Source of the DNA: Sipunculus nudus
Taxonomy: Eukaryota; Annelida; Sipuncula; Golfingiida; Sipunculidae
Direction: 5' to 3'
Assembly: GCA_026874595.1 (NCBI GenBank)
Contig: CM049311.1
Coordinates: 20,522,176-20,586,175 of the forward strand
Length of the DNA stretch: 64,000 bases
Shown here: positions 29,350 to 41,800 of the stretch, in pieces
Layout: every line of letters begins with the position of its first letter
How positions within the stretch are numbered: the stretch's first letter is position 1
The notes under the pieces: generated by a model
Told to the model about the DNA's origin: nothing
What the model saw: only the letters and a program-made list of their open reading frames with translations
Database searches by the model: none
Program-made: the position numbers and the translations under genes

Positions 29350-30666
29350 TTAATCACCTTTTTCTTCGCTTTGATTCTCCAAGCAAAACTGCTCTATGGA
29401 CTGAATAAAGGCATCAATCTTAGCCTGGAGTGTAGATTTCTCGGTTATTTTCTTTTCAGTTTGTACATTCTTTATGTTATTACTGACCATGTCTTGCCGC
29501 GCCTTCTCGCGAGATGAACGAGAAAACGCTACACGAATTTTCGGGGGACTCATCGAGATGGCCTTTTCTGCTTCCTCCATCCCTCCCCGCGCCAAGTCCC
29601 AACGGAGCTGGACACTGCGCTTGTACAAGTAGAAATCTAACCAGTTATGACGCTGCTCAGGTGGTATGTATGCATACAGGAAGTCCAACAGGTTCTTTCG
29701 GTTGAACCTGACAGGGATACCGGATTTAGCGCGCATGCCCTTCATAAGCCGCCTCGATTTGAGTCGGCGCTGGGGTGTCACACTGACCGCCGCCTCCGTG
29801 CTGCCGTCGGCTTCATCTGCAGGTTTAGCCGGTTCGTCATTTTTGGAAAACGGACGAAGATCATTTCTCTGGTGGTCAATAGAGTCGAGCCTGAACTGTC
29901 TCTGTAGTATACCATCAGCGCCGTGGAGAGCCATGGCCGGTCTGGAGCTGGTCGGCCTTGGATCATCCGTGTACGTATCAGAGGATTCTAACCGCCCTAG
30001 AGACTGCGGCTGATAGGTCAGTCTTGTAGAAGCAGTTTTAGGCCGCAATGATTTGTTTCCACAGTTCGTTTGAGTTAACTGAATTTCTTTAACAAGGTCC
30101 GACACTGCGGCGTTTTTCTTTTGGTCTAAGTACTGCCCTAGAGTTAGTCTTGGAGCTTGCATTTTATCTCCCTGCACGTTCACTTTTGGCCTCAGTTTGT
30201 CATACGCAGAACAAGGAGTCTTTAAAGTTGATTCAATACTTCCAGCCTTCTGATTTGTTTCGCCATCCGGGGCACTCTTAGATATTCGTTTGCCTGAGAA
30301 TGAACGGTCATTTATATCACTCCGCCTTTTCTGAAACACGTGAGCAGTTTTGGGTCTTCTTTCTGAAATGGCGTCCTTGCCGTCTCCGATTGTGCCACTG
30401 GCAAAATAAACCCAAGGTTTAAACTGATCCGATGTTTGCAATATGAGATCTCGATCTTTCCGGGAGGGTTTCAGCGCCTCCTTACTCCATCCAGTCGTTC
30501 TGTAGTACTTGCGGTAATTTTCCATGATTTCCTCAGTGTCCTTTAAGTACCCTTGCCTTGCATGGACCGACTTCCGGTGTAACCCTGACAACCGATCAGA
30601 CAGCGCAACGTCCTCGTGCTGGTTACGGACAAGTGCACGGACCTCGCTCGCACTTCTTCGCTGCAT
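29350..30666 (-). CDS. Uncharacterised basic 438-residue protein, single coding exon
   Basis: An uninterrupted frame of 438 codons from MQRRSASEVRAL to ...EEKGD and TAA, GC-richer than its surroundings. The frame extends 45 codons further upstream. That part crosses a pyrimidine tract ending 'cctaaag', a splice acceptor, so the ATG at 30666 is chosen. The protein is Lys/Arg/Ser-rich and probably largely disordered. An N-terminal YRKYYRTTGWSKEAL segment (about residues 53-67) and a folded-looking C-terminal block rich in aromatic residues (about 321-360, with LLDFLYAYIPPEQRHNWLDF) stand out. The end (about 405-435) could form a helix. I do not recognise the family; a cytoskeletal or ciliary role would be a guess. 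Confidence 0.75.
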   Translation of the reverse strand: MQRRSASEVRALVRNQHEDVALSDRLSGLHRKSVHARQGYLKDTEEIMENYRKYYRTTGWSKEALKPSRKDRDLILQTSDQFKPWVYFASGTIGDGKDAISERRPKTAHVFQKRRSDINDRSFSGKRISKSAPDGETNQKAGSIESTLKTPCSAYDKLRPKVNVQGDKMQAPRLTLGQYLDQKKNAAVSDLVKEIQLTQTNCGNKSLRPKTASTRLTYQPQSLGRLESSDTYTDDPRPTSSRPAMALHGADGILQRQFRLDSIDHQRNDLRPFSKNDEPAKPADEADGSTEAAVSVTPQRRLKSRRLMKGMRAKSGIPVRFNRKNLLDFLYAYIPPEQRHNWLDFYLYKRSVQLRWDLARGGMEEAEKAISMSPPKIRVAFSRSSREKARQDMVSNNIKNVQTEKKITEKSTLQAKIDAFIQSIEQFCLENQSEEKGD

Positions 30667-30692
30667 TGTGGTTGTTAATATTTGCTTCGTTC

Positions 30693-31370
30693 CTTTAGGA
30701 AAAAAAAAAACAAGTAATTTATGACCACATAGACAGTCATACGTAATGACCACATTTAACCAACTTTTCAGAAATGTTTTATACGTCACAAACAAGAACA
30801 TATATATACTAACTACTACGGGAGTGTTTAGTCAATAAATAGATAGACTATACTGATATCGCCCTTGTAAATGCTGACTCTTTCCTTTTGGTACTCTTTT
30901 CGGTAAATGTATATGTTTATATCGAACAATACATAGCATTTTATAAGCCTAGGTTTTTTAGCCCCCCCCCCTAAAAAAATGAATTATATATACGAACAAG
31001 TTTCATTCTTTAAGCTTAGTGTGCTGACAAAACAAGTGAAATGGCGCTTAAAATTAAGTGTTTAACATATACGTCTCCATATTTCTTTGTTTTAGGGACC
31101 TAATACAAATTTTATCGATGAGTTTTTTTTTATAAATTAACTTCTGATTAGTAATTTTGCGACATTATATGTTCATCTAAATCGTTAGCGCATTAGTAAT
31201 TAAGCTATCGTGTCCAGGTGGCCAGGTGACCCCCCCCCCCCAAAAAAAAAAAAAACAAAAAAAAAACAAGACCACATGAACATGCGCCACGCAGGCAATT
31301 AATAATTCACATTTATTATACGATAACCTCTATCAATGCATGTATGATATCCAATAATGTTGTACTTTAC
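30693..31370 (-). other. Probable 5' UTR intron of the 438-residue protein gene
   Basis: On the minus strand a donor CAAG|GTAAAG at 31371/31370 and an acceptor 'tttttcctaaag' at 30693 bracket 678 bp. The upstream exon (from about 31371 towards 31500) has no long open frame, consistent with untranslated leader. Confidence 0.45.
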
Positions 31371-31499
31371 CTTGTAGATGCTTTATAGAATTTTTTCTAC
31401 CAAATTCTTCTGCAACCGCCCCTTCCTTGCGTTGGTATGAGATTGGAGATTCGGTCTGCTCATAGCTTCTTGGTGGGGTTTTCTATCCACTGTAAAGAC

Positions 31500-32417
31500 A
31501 TTCTTGCAAGGTTCCCTTTAATGATTCATAACAAGCAATACCATCCAAAGGAAGCCGTGTTTCAACACAAGAGCCCCGTGGTAATTCAGGATTTAATCTG
31601 ACGCGAAACCCCTGCACTCACGTGTATAGAATTTGACGTCATACAGCAGTTAACACATATATACAGTATTTTTTTTCATATGGTAGCCAATTATAATTCA
31701 TAAAGAAAGTGCAAGCTTGGGGGCAAACCAGATACGCATGCAACACCCGCGTGCCCTCCAGCCGATGTTCATTTCACACCTATGTATATCTGATCGGCAG
31801 TACTTATACAAAACACAACGCATACATATTTGGCCGTTGAAGCGAGGCTGTAAACATTAGTCCATTTAAGCACACAAATTATAAGAAATGGGTTGTAAAA
31901 GAATCAAATATTTGGTCACATGCACAAAGAGGTACAAGCTCCTTATCTGAGCGATTTGTAAATATACAGTAGCGCTTTGGTCTCGCCTGAGAACTAACAC
32001 GCTGCAAGTTAAGTTATATATGAATATTCCATATGTCCACAAAATAACACCTATTAAGAGAGTCACTGCCTCACTGCTAACCGAACAAGATATGTCTGAC
32101 AACGTCCTTTTCAGTGTTGGGTGTACACTGGAGGCGAGGCTACATGAATACATACCGTATTTGTCCACAACTTGCAGTACTTCTGACCGACGTAAATTGA
32201 CATAGGTGCCCTGTACTCATTACATTCGAAAACTTCTCCTGGACAAAGAAATGTCCTTAAATGTCAGTCTCTGTATTAAAAGGGAAAAAACCTCTATAAT
32301 ACATGTACCGGTCATTCAACAACAATCAGAAACACACCTATACGCACACCACCCAATATTGATAATAATAAAAATAATAATAATAATGGTAATAGTAATG
32401 ATGATGATCATTATAAT

Positions 32418-32457
<40 letters not shown>

Positions 32458-34060
32458 GTTACAGTAATTATAATAATTATAATTATAATAATAATGCCAA
32501 AAAAGGTAAGTTCCTCTGGAACCACGGGTGTCAAAGTCCCCCCCCCGGCAAATTAAATTCTGTTGTCCCCTAAATGTACGAATTTTTATCAAAAATTTAT
32601 AATAAAATATAAAAAATCGCCTTTCCGCATTGATTTGTAAAATTTAATGCTTGAAAATTCAAACTTGTTAGGCACAATAAAAATATTTCATATGATTATT
32701 ATTATAATTGTTTTGGTTATTAATGAATTAATATTATTGCAAAAAAAATTTGTAACATATAAAGCAGTGGAAGTAGTATCGTTAGTAGTAGTAGTCGTAG
32801 TAGGCTTATCTCTGTTACTGTATGGAGTCAATCGTATTGATCAGATGTACATTGTGAAAATACGTTTGTTTGATATTTTTTACATCGATATTAGCTAATA
32901 TAGTCTAACCTAGTATAAGAGTCTTATTTTGTGGATAGGGTATACACTGTTTATGTTTGGCAGATTCAGTTCAATCCAATTCATTTATTACCCCACGAAT
33001 ATATTCATTATACATTAAATAGTTCATTTATTGACATGTCCTCTCAATATTAACATGATATATAGAAGGTTATGTGGTGCAGACACAGTGCAATAAGTAA
33101 ACTAAAATTACACATTTCACAATACAGACAAAACAAAATGATAAATATACATGATTAGAAAAAAGAATTTAAAACAATTAATATGATTCTTAAAGGGAGG
33201 AGGAATATTCTTTAAGACGACGTTTTAATGTTGATATTGCACAATAAGGATCAGTTTCTTTAATAATATTGCTCTAAATTCCAACCCCTTTAAATTCCAG
33301 AATTTTACTGCAGGCTGCAGTTTTCCAAAAAACATTCATTTTCTGTTCTATAATGATGTGTATCTTAATGTTTGCAAAATACTTCATATACTTATACAAT
33401 TGTAGGTAGCAGCTCATAATGAATCTCGTACATAAGTAAACCAAAACTAAAATTGTAAATTAATATAGTTGATAATCTGACGGGAATAAACATAACATGT
33501 GCGTGTGATGATTGTACTCTTTACAGATTGGTAACGTTACATTCGTTTCAAATCAATCTACTTACCGCCTGCCTTGAAAAGTAGAATTTGAAGTATTTGC
33601 AGCTCTGTCACTCTAGATTTGATGGAAAACGTATGAAATCTTACAAAGTATAAAATTTTTATCTAAAAAAAAAATAAAAAAGTACAAATCAATGCCAAAT
33701 AGCGCAATATTTGTACAAATTTTACAGCATGCGACTCTTCCAAACAAGCTGCAGGTATTAATATATATATATATATAGATACATATATATATTAATTTAT
33801 TCAATATATCAAGTGACTTTGTGAAACATTCATAAGATCACAGAAGAAAATTGTCGCTATTAAAATACCATCATTATGAAATATTGTCTAAGCATGTCTA
33901 CTGCATTCAATAGGTTCATGTATAGACAGCTTTTAATCATCACCTGAAGAGGATGATTATAGAAAAAGTAGACAAAAAGTATTTACTCCTGATAAAGTAT
34001 GAAGAAAGTATAAAAGTCTTGTCTGAACAAAAAGCATGTTACCTTTTAAAAGGTATAGAG
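31500..34060. other. Intergenic, AT-rich
   Basis: A hydrophobic minus-strand frame at 32168-31866 has no fitting splice sites and is not called. A short TA tract lies at about 33758-33790. No gene is supported. Confidence 0.4.
32357..32500. repeat. (ATA/TAA)n microsatellite, imperfect
   Basis: About 145 bp of interrupted trinucleotide repeat. Apparent ORFs are poly-Ile, poly-Tyr or similar. Confidence 0.95.
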
Positions 34061-34525
34061 TGGCAGCACTGCATATTGTCGGAATTCGCTGGCAACCTCC
34101 CACCAGAGGTCGTTTCTACTTAAAACTGACCTCTTCCTGTAAGGCGCTGTGGGACGGCAAGAACTGCTTATCTGAACTGTGAATCTTTATAATAAAAAAT
34201 TGTTACATTTCAAGGAAACAACTTCTGTTTAAGTTTAACATACACATGCTTGCCAAATATAACTTATTCCGGGAAGTCCTTAGTAAGCCACAAAGTCACC
34301 AATGTTTATATCATTCGCCTGGTAACAATACTTATCCAATACACTTTAACGGACTACATTACCTTCTTCACTACATTTATACCTACGCCATTTGTGTATT
34401 TAGAAGCCGCGGTGCATTGTGGGGGTCAGATTGTGACGCCCACAGAAACTGGACAGTTTATGAGTCCGATTTTGCGCAGTGTGCGGCGCTGGCATGTGGC
34501 CAACAATGTCACCAATGAGCGCGAG
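34060..34525 (+). repeat. Diverged duplicate of receptor-gene intron 2 sequence
   Basis: Shares ordered blocks with 16240-16990: 'ccagaggtcgtttc' (16314 / 34102), 'ttgttacatttcaaggaaaca' (16406 / 34199), 'acatgcttg', 'cttatccaa' (16851 / 34331), 'acggact', 'cttcactatat/acattta', 'acctacgcc' and 'atttagaagc'. The last two blocks lie about 314 bp closer together here because the SINE at 16500-16825 is missing. After 'tatttag' (34401) there is an open frame with CDAHRNWTVYESDFAQC that could be an exon relic, possibly apple/PAN-like; confidence in that is low. Confidence 0.7.
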
Positions 34526-34907
34526 GAATGACGGTTTCTTATCATTAATTATTCTTTAGATATGTAATATTTCATAATAAACGCATATATGGAATCAAAG
34601 TCTATAATTCTAATTATTAATATATTTCATTTCCAATATATAAATATATTTCTTTGAACAGCAGGGGGATGATTGCATTGGCCATTCCCTTACTAAAAAC
34701 TGTGTTTTTTTAGGAGCGGGGGATATATACCCCCACCTCTTTAATATTGACGTCCCTGCATTAGTATATGAATGAATTTACCATTGCACCGTGTATAGAA
34801 AACTGAAATCCTAAGAGCAATATTATAAATGTGGTGATCTCCATCCTCAGTCACAGAGGGTGTAATTTATTTAGTAATATGTAATGGACCTAAGTCACTC
34901 TACTTAC

Positions 34908-35271
34908 CTGTGCAATGCTGTGTTGGAACTCTTTCCGTCCCGACTTTGACGCCGTGACTGACCTGGTTTCCAGTTCACCTTTGCTGGCTTGCAAACGGAA
35001 TCTCGGGGAGACGATGACGAAAATATCGAATATCACATGAATTCGCGTATTTAATTTGCAAAAAACGTTAACTTTCGCCAAAGGAGGTAATGTTTTCACC
35101 CGCGTTTGCTTGGCTGTTGTTTTTCTGTTGGCAGATTTACGGTTTTATCAGCTCGATAATACATGTCTGTACACGCCCATTCCACATACATTCTCTCTTC
35201 TATTGATACACTCAGACGATCGTCCGGTTCTGAAACTGCCACAGTTTTAATACACAGATGTTTGTTCACCT
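34908..35271 (-). CDS. Weak candidate 3' exon(s) of the kringle gene
   Basis: On the minus strand an acceptor 'atataacag' near 35272 opens a phase-1 frame (VNKHLCIKTVAVSEPDDRLS onward to KQQPSKR), matching the phase at the end of the second kringle exon. A short possible intron (35102 to about 35001) then leads in frame to FRLQASKGELETRSVTASKS, ending at a strong donor CAG|GTAAGT at 34908/34907. Composition looks coding but there is no known domain and the small intron has weak sites. Confidence 0.3.
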
Positions 35272-36773
35272 CTGTTATATATGAAGGGCATCTCATCTCA
35301 CAAGGGCGGTTCAAAGGGCTCGGACCCCTGGACCCCCCCGCCCCCCTCCCGCCGCCTTCCCAGCCTAGGCAACATTCTTTTTGCGACCAATTTTTCTGGC
35401 CTGGACCACCTTAATTTGGCATGTGAGGACCTTTTCAAACTTTTCCATTAGTCTTGTTGGGTTATATCCCTCCTTCTTCTAAACCCTTATCGACCCCGGC
35501 AGCTGAACACTTGGTACATCTTCATGTACGAATAAAGTGTGGATCAGAAGACATATATAAGAGCAATATTTAGCATCATTTATCACACACGACCGTCCTC
35601 AGTGTGCCATGGACGGTAGACGACGTTGAATCATTTTATTCATGTTATGCAGTTGCAACAATTTTTAAATTCAGCTTGTTAAAGTACACAAGTTCTTATT
35701 TGTAAGGGACGTTTTGCACGAAAAATATCCGTTAAAGTGCACCCTTTCATCTGTCTGATCACTCCAGATTTTTTCTTTATAAGGGCTAATTTATCAATTT
35801 AGCATTCGTGAATATGCATGAATGTATACCATGCGTATTATTACGTGTACTGCACGTGTATCACCAAGGTTATTGTATATTAACAGAGTGACAGTTTCAG
35901 AATTGGATCGCATAAACACACAACTGTCCTTAAACAAGCAGCCAATGTGGAGTCGCTTTTGTCAGGAAAGTCCTGCGTAGCTGTCCGCTGCTGTCGGGCT
36001 AAATAAATACATACAAGGTATAGGAGACATTGAACCTGACCCCATCAATGGCAATCTAGAACATATGAGTATTTTCCGAGTAATTAAAACTTAGGCATCT
36101 TTTAAACTTATAGAGAACAGGTCTTGAAGCATAGGAAACTGAGGGTACTTAAAATTGTCTTCAGTATTACCGTTAATTACGGTATTACAGATTCCGTATC
36201 TTAGCGCAACCTTGTATTCATTCAGTGAACGAAATAACCTGTATAAGTAATATTTATATTCTCAGAAAATGAAGTGTATTAAAAAGGTCCCTTAGAGCAT
36301 TTATTTGAATGAAAATATCCTTAGTGATAATTCAGTTCATATAACAATAGTTGGTTCATTTAGATTGTTCCACCTAGGTAATAATGGTTTTGAGAATAAA
36401 TTATCTTTTTTTTTTTTTTAGATTGACGATGAACCAAATATTGTAGCATCCACTGGTAAAGAATTATTGATTAATTCATATTTTCACACCTTCCACTTTT
36501 TCGTAAAGTGAAAGCATCTTCCTTACCGTTTGTAATTTTAAAACATCATCCGTACTGATAACATAATCAGCGTCCTTGACCTTGGGAACAAAGCCGACAT
36601 GTCATAAAATATAGGATTTGCCCCGAAATTGAATTCAATGTCTTACTGTTTCTTTATAATGTTTGACAGTGGTTTTATTCTATTTACTGGCATATATAAA
36701 TTGCTGATCGATATTTTTTTATTTTGTTCAGAAATATCTGAAGTAACAAAAGCAGCATATGATGAATGGTTAC

Positions 36774-37031
36774 CTGTTCTACAGAATGGAACTAGGCAGT
36801 ACGTCCATCTCTTATTCGGATTCATGGTATAGCACCACGGTCCACCGGGCGATTGATCGGGGTTTCTGCAGTCGTTGCTAGCGTCCTCCAGCGTTTGGTC
36901 AGGAAACAATTCTATATCAGTCATGGTATGATCATGCGGCGTCTGGCTGTCCCATCTTTGACAGTCAAGACCTGTTTCGGTGACGTTCTGAGTCCCGTAG
37001 TATTCTTTCCCCAGCTGGGTCATCTTACAAT
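36774..37031 (-). CDS. Kringle gene exon 3: second kringle domain
   Basis: Complete kringle: CKMTQLGKEYYG, CQRWDSQTPHDH, FPDQTLEDASNDCRNPDQ, GGPWCYT and RWTYCLVPFC, with all six cysteines. Acceptor 'ttttag' and donor GTAACC on the minus strand; 258 nt, phase 1 to 1, the same length as the other kringle exon. Kringles are disulfide-bonded protein- or lipid-binding modules; the lysine-binding acidic pair is not obvious here. The downstream exon is not firmly identified. Confidence 0.85.
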
Positions 37032-38741
37032 CTAAAACAAAACGTGTACATGTGTGTGAAATGTTTTTATGTTTCCCCTTGGTTCGTTGGTTGGTTTGAC
37101 TGTTGCAAATTTGTATTTTATTTCCGGTTTGCTGATATGACTGTTTTCAATTTTACGCATATAAACAGGCCTCTGTGGCTCAGGGGTAGAGCACAGGACT
37201 CAAAGCCGGGAGATCGTGAGTTCCAATCTCAGCCGAGGCAGTAAGATTTTCAGGGTCGGCCTCCACCAAGGGTGAGCGCGCTTCAGGCATAATGGCCGCC
37301 CTGTCACGTAGACCCAAATCTGAAAGGGCACTCTGCAGATGTACATACTTAGATTAAGAATAAGATAAGAGAGCATTAACAAATGGAGGCGGTTACCTCC
37401 ATAAAAAAAATATAAAAAAATCTGGATCACACTGGGTAATCTGGATCACACTCCATCATGTGTTGCTTCATTCAAAGGCTTCTATTCCATGGTGATACAG
37501 AGCGATTCTATTTGTACCCAAGTTCAAGCCGTCCATTAATAGTTAACTAGGGGGAGTGCTTGCTCTACTAGAAAACATGTTACTGCTACACTTAGTCGGA
37601 GGTTTTAAGTGAGGTTGTAAGCTTAAACCGCACATTGTAGGTATATATTTCTTATAATTATTTAAGTTGTCATGTAGTTTGATAGTATTCAACCAAACCG
37701 TGGTTTGCTATTATTGGGCGCACTCTTTAAAATCAAATTTATAATATTAAAATATTACACGCAATGGTTCCTGTTTCAGAGGAAAGGTATATTGTGTGGC
37801 AAGACCCGTAAGGTAGTGAACTCCCCCGACCCGTAATGACGTCTGGTGGTCGATACGGAACCAACCTATATACATCTTTGTTGTAATGGGCCAAGGTGAA
37901 TGTCAACAATAGCTGGCGAGGTGTGATGTTGCGCGACAGAACTGTGATGTGATGTTGTCGGGAATTCGATCGAGTGGAAATGGAAGGGCCAAATACTTGT
38001 GCATTCTGTAAGTTAGGGCATCTCACTGACGGTGTTAGCAAAACTGGCCCACTGTCATGGTCTGTTTATTATTTAGTGTCAAACACGTTGAAGCATTGAG
38101 TACTAATCGGAGTATACGTCGAAGCTGATGTTAGTGTTTACACACCGGCGATCGCCAGGTAACTGTAGCCTGTCACAGGCACCAAGCTGTTCCATTTATT
38201 TCCTTTAGCCCGGTTTGGTGGCTTGGAGGAGTGGCGACAATTCGAAATAAGCTCATTGCGCTTGTTCTCTCTTGTCCGTCTTTGGTCGCTTTTGTTGCAT
38301 AAAATGTGGTAGTTTTCTTCAATAAAGATATAACATTGCCCCGATACTCGTTTCTCTGTGCTGGATTTCTGAATAATTTCCAAGGTGCCTAAATGGCTAA
38401 TGTTATTTCTTTTGTGGTTCAAGATGTAGTTAGAGAGTTCTGTTTCTTTTTTGCATCGTTCAATGCGCAGTTACTTTTTGTGGTTTTTGTATCTTGTTTT
38501 GAATTTTGCTAATCCGTTGTAGCAGGCGGTATGTTGGTACCACGCCGGTATACCACGCTGTTTTTTATATATTGTTTTAGGCAACACTAACCTGACGATC
38601 ACCGGTGTATAAACACCAACCTCAACATCGGAGTGAAACTCCAAGAATTAACTCAGTGCTTCAACGTGTTTGACACTCAGTAAACATGCTCTTCCTAGCT
38701 GTATTGAGCACTTTTCTAAATCGACTGTAACTCAAATACAG

Positions 38742-38806
<65 letters not shown>

Positions 38807-41800
38807 TAGCCATGCTGGTTCATTGTTGGAGATAGAAATGGTATACTCAGAAAAGTCTGTTCACTGAAGGTTCACTGAAACAGACCTTGATTCATCGAGC
38901 CGCTCTGGCGTCTATTTCATGAATAGTGAACAAGACAATTAACAATTGTACAAATGAATCGTGTAAAATGGTTTTACTCGGCTGCCGGAGCACGTCAAGT
39001 GCTTGTTCTTGACCAAACGAGAATCTGACAACTCAAATAAAGGCGTATAAATTTTCCTAGTTTCTTGTGAGCACATTACTTTATTCAGACGGCGTGTGAT
39101 CTGAAGAGAGACTTTTTTTTCGATTTTGTTCGTTGGATTTGAATGATTGTTTTTATTTCAGCCCAAACACTAGCAAATTTGTTTATAAATAATGAAATAG
39201 GTGCCAGAGTGGCTCGCTTAATCAAAGTTTGTGATAAGAATAGCTGCCACAGACCAGGTATATTATGAAGTGTGAACCAAGTCTAAAATAGACTTTATTT
39301 TTTCAGGGTCTAATACGAGTTCAAAACAACTTTTGAATTGATTTGAATGGGAGAATTTTTTTTGCCATGCGTTTCACTTTATTAAATTGATATTTACCCT
39401 TAGCGCCGCAGAAGGGAATGCCGCAGTATTGCCACCTTGTTGTTGTCACCGTGTAGCACCAAGGACCGCCGGGTTCTCCGTCTGGATTTCTACAATAGTT
39501 GCTGGCGTCCTCTAGCGTCTGATCTGGGAACCGAGCAGGATTGCTGTTTGAGTGACTGTGAGGCGTCTGGCTGTCCCATCGCTGACACTGGACACCGAAC
39601 CTCGTGACTGCTTGGGTTCCCGTGTATTCTGATCCCCTCTGTGTTACCTTACAATCTGTAAAATACAATTTGCATTATAATTTTAAGTTGTGGATTTAGG
39701 ATTTTTTCCCCAGGGGCGGATTGTCAATAGAAGGGAATGCCGAAATACATGTATTGCCATCTGTTTGTTGTCACCGTACAGTAGCACCATGGACCGCCGG
39801 ATTAAACTTTTTTTTCAATTTTGAATGTCAGTGATAACCAGTAATTGTACGATTAATATGTGATAAGAAAATTTTTAAATTTAATAATTACACGTTTTGC
39901 AGGCGAGTGAAGCATGGGCACTCAATGGAGTGGGCCACTCAAATAAAAAGAGTTGCACTTACAGAGTCCACTATGGATGAAACATTATGGTGTCTTTTAG
40001 CACATCTTTGGTAAAATCTTTTAGACCGATTCGTAAGATTGTTTGAGGTTAACTGGTACCCGGGAGCCCGGGGGGGGGGGGTGTCAGCAGTGTTACATCC
40101 GCACTTAATGATCTGTTGAACAAAAATATTCTGTTACAGAGGACCAGGGGTAGAGCACAGGACCCAAAGACGGGGAATCGTGAGTTCGAATTGATGCGGT
40201 GAGATTTTTCACGGTGGGTCCCCCGCAAAGAAGAGCGCTCTGCAGACTTTATGGGAAGGCCGTGCCCAATGGCTTAGTGAACACTAGGAATTTATGTGCT
40301 GCAAAAGTGATCTATTTGTGCGGGGCTGCATGATTCCTTTCTAACATCCAAGAAAACCTATGCTGATTGACGGTTCGTTTTAGAACCCAAATTGCTTTGT
40401 TTGTGATATTGGTTTCAGTGGTCAAGAAGGAACATAAAATAGTTCTTATAAAATAAGAATTTTCCTCGGTGATACTCATTATGTCACATCACATTGTGTC
40501 ACATACTAAGGGATGTTTAGTGCCGCTATGTATGGATACGTGTATGCAGTATATACTTTTATTATACGCCCACAAAACCGTACTGATGGTCAAAGAACGC
40601 AGCTAGATTATGTATAAGTAAATGTTGTAACTTATTATTACAAAAATTTATAAAATCTGTTGTATTATTTGTAATTATTATTAATATTATTATTTTAATT
40701 TTTATTATTATTATTACTTTTATTTTTAAGGTACGCTGATGACGAAACACTTATTTTGATTGGATCACACATTGAGAATTAGTTGTCACATCACATGATT
40801 TTACACATTTTATTTTGAGACCCAAAAATAGAGATAAAATACCAGAATCCCCCCCCCCCCCCCGGTAAAACGTCAACTTGTGAACCATGCAACATAGTCT
40901 AGTAGTCTAACCCACCTTGGTACATAATTACAGGGTAAAACATTAGTCTTGAGGTCTTGGCATCCATTATATATAAACCTGTCAAGCCTCTCACAAAATG
41001 TAAGGTACCATTCGAATTTGCTTCTTATTCATGATACAAATTATTACTGTCCATTCTGACATCAATACAACGTTCCACTCTATACAAATCACGTGTCTTC
41101 AAGGCATAACCATATTGTTATCATAAAAAAGTACGGCTGTCTGGAACATTTATATAAATTTACAGTTTATTCTGTGGTATTTGTGTAAACCTGTCTGTAA
41201 ATTTTAATAGAAGACACAATAAGGTTTCAATGCCTGTGAATCCGATCGACAAACCTTAGATTGTCAGTACATCAACGCTAATAAAGTTGTCACCGCATAC
41301 AAAGTCTAGAGTGAGTATACATTGTGTTCCCGGGTTCACGACTGCAAAGTTGTTAGATGCACGGATACAGTCTCATGTATAAATTGAATTTCTTATTGAA
41401 CACACACACACACATATATTCTATAAAGTTCGCGATTTTCACCTTATCAATTTTTCGCGAGGGTTTCATTTTCGCGATCACACAAAATACTGACAGAGTA
41501 GAGCCATCAGTATCGTCATTAGTCTTATCAAATAATAAGTGTGCGAAATACTAATAATTGCACAGGTACCCAAGGGAATGTCGCCCGAATTGAAATCATT
41601 ATTCATTAATCGCAGAAAATAGAAAGATCTGCATAATATCATTCATAATAGCAATCTTTGAATATACGAGATACATTATTATTCATTATATTTACCTTTT
41701 ACCTTGCAATTTGCTTTTAACGGTGAGACCTATTATTCACGAAGGTTCTAATTTCGTGATAAATTTCTTTTTGCGAATAACGCGAATTTGAAACCCTCGC

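Noticed and set aside
29514-30013. Plus-strand ORFs opposite the 438-residue protein
   Set aside because: Shadow frames of the minus-strand gene; no domain and no start context.
31866-32168. Membrane-like minus-strand ORF as the 3' exon of the kringle gene
   Set aside because: The hydrophobic stretch is suggestive, but no acceptor gives a phase compatible with the preceding kringle exon.
34390-34530. CUB domain exon (CGGQIVTPTETGQF frame)
   Set aside because: Only the first few residues resemble a CUB start and the frame stops soon after. The segment is better explained as duplicated intron sequence.
35941-35998. Alternative terminal exon of the kringle gene (acceptor 'tttatttag')
   Set aside because: Phase fits, but the product has no coding character and no polyadenylation signal follows nearby.
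37169-37240. Functional tRNA gene
   Set aside because: The acceptor stem pairs, but the anticodon stem does not. It continues into a SINE body, and a second degraded copy lies near 40140.
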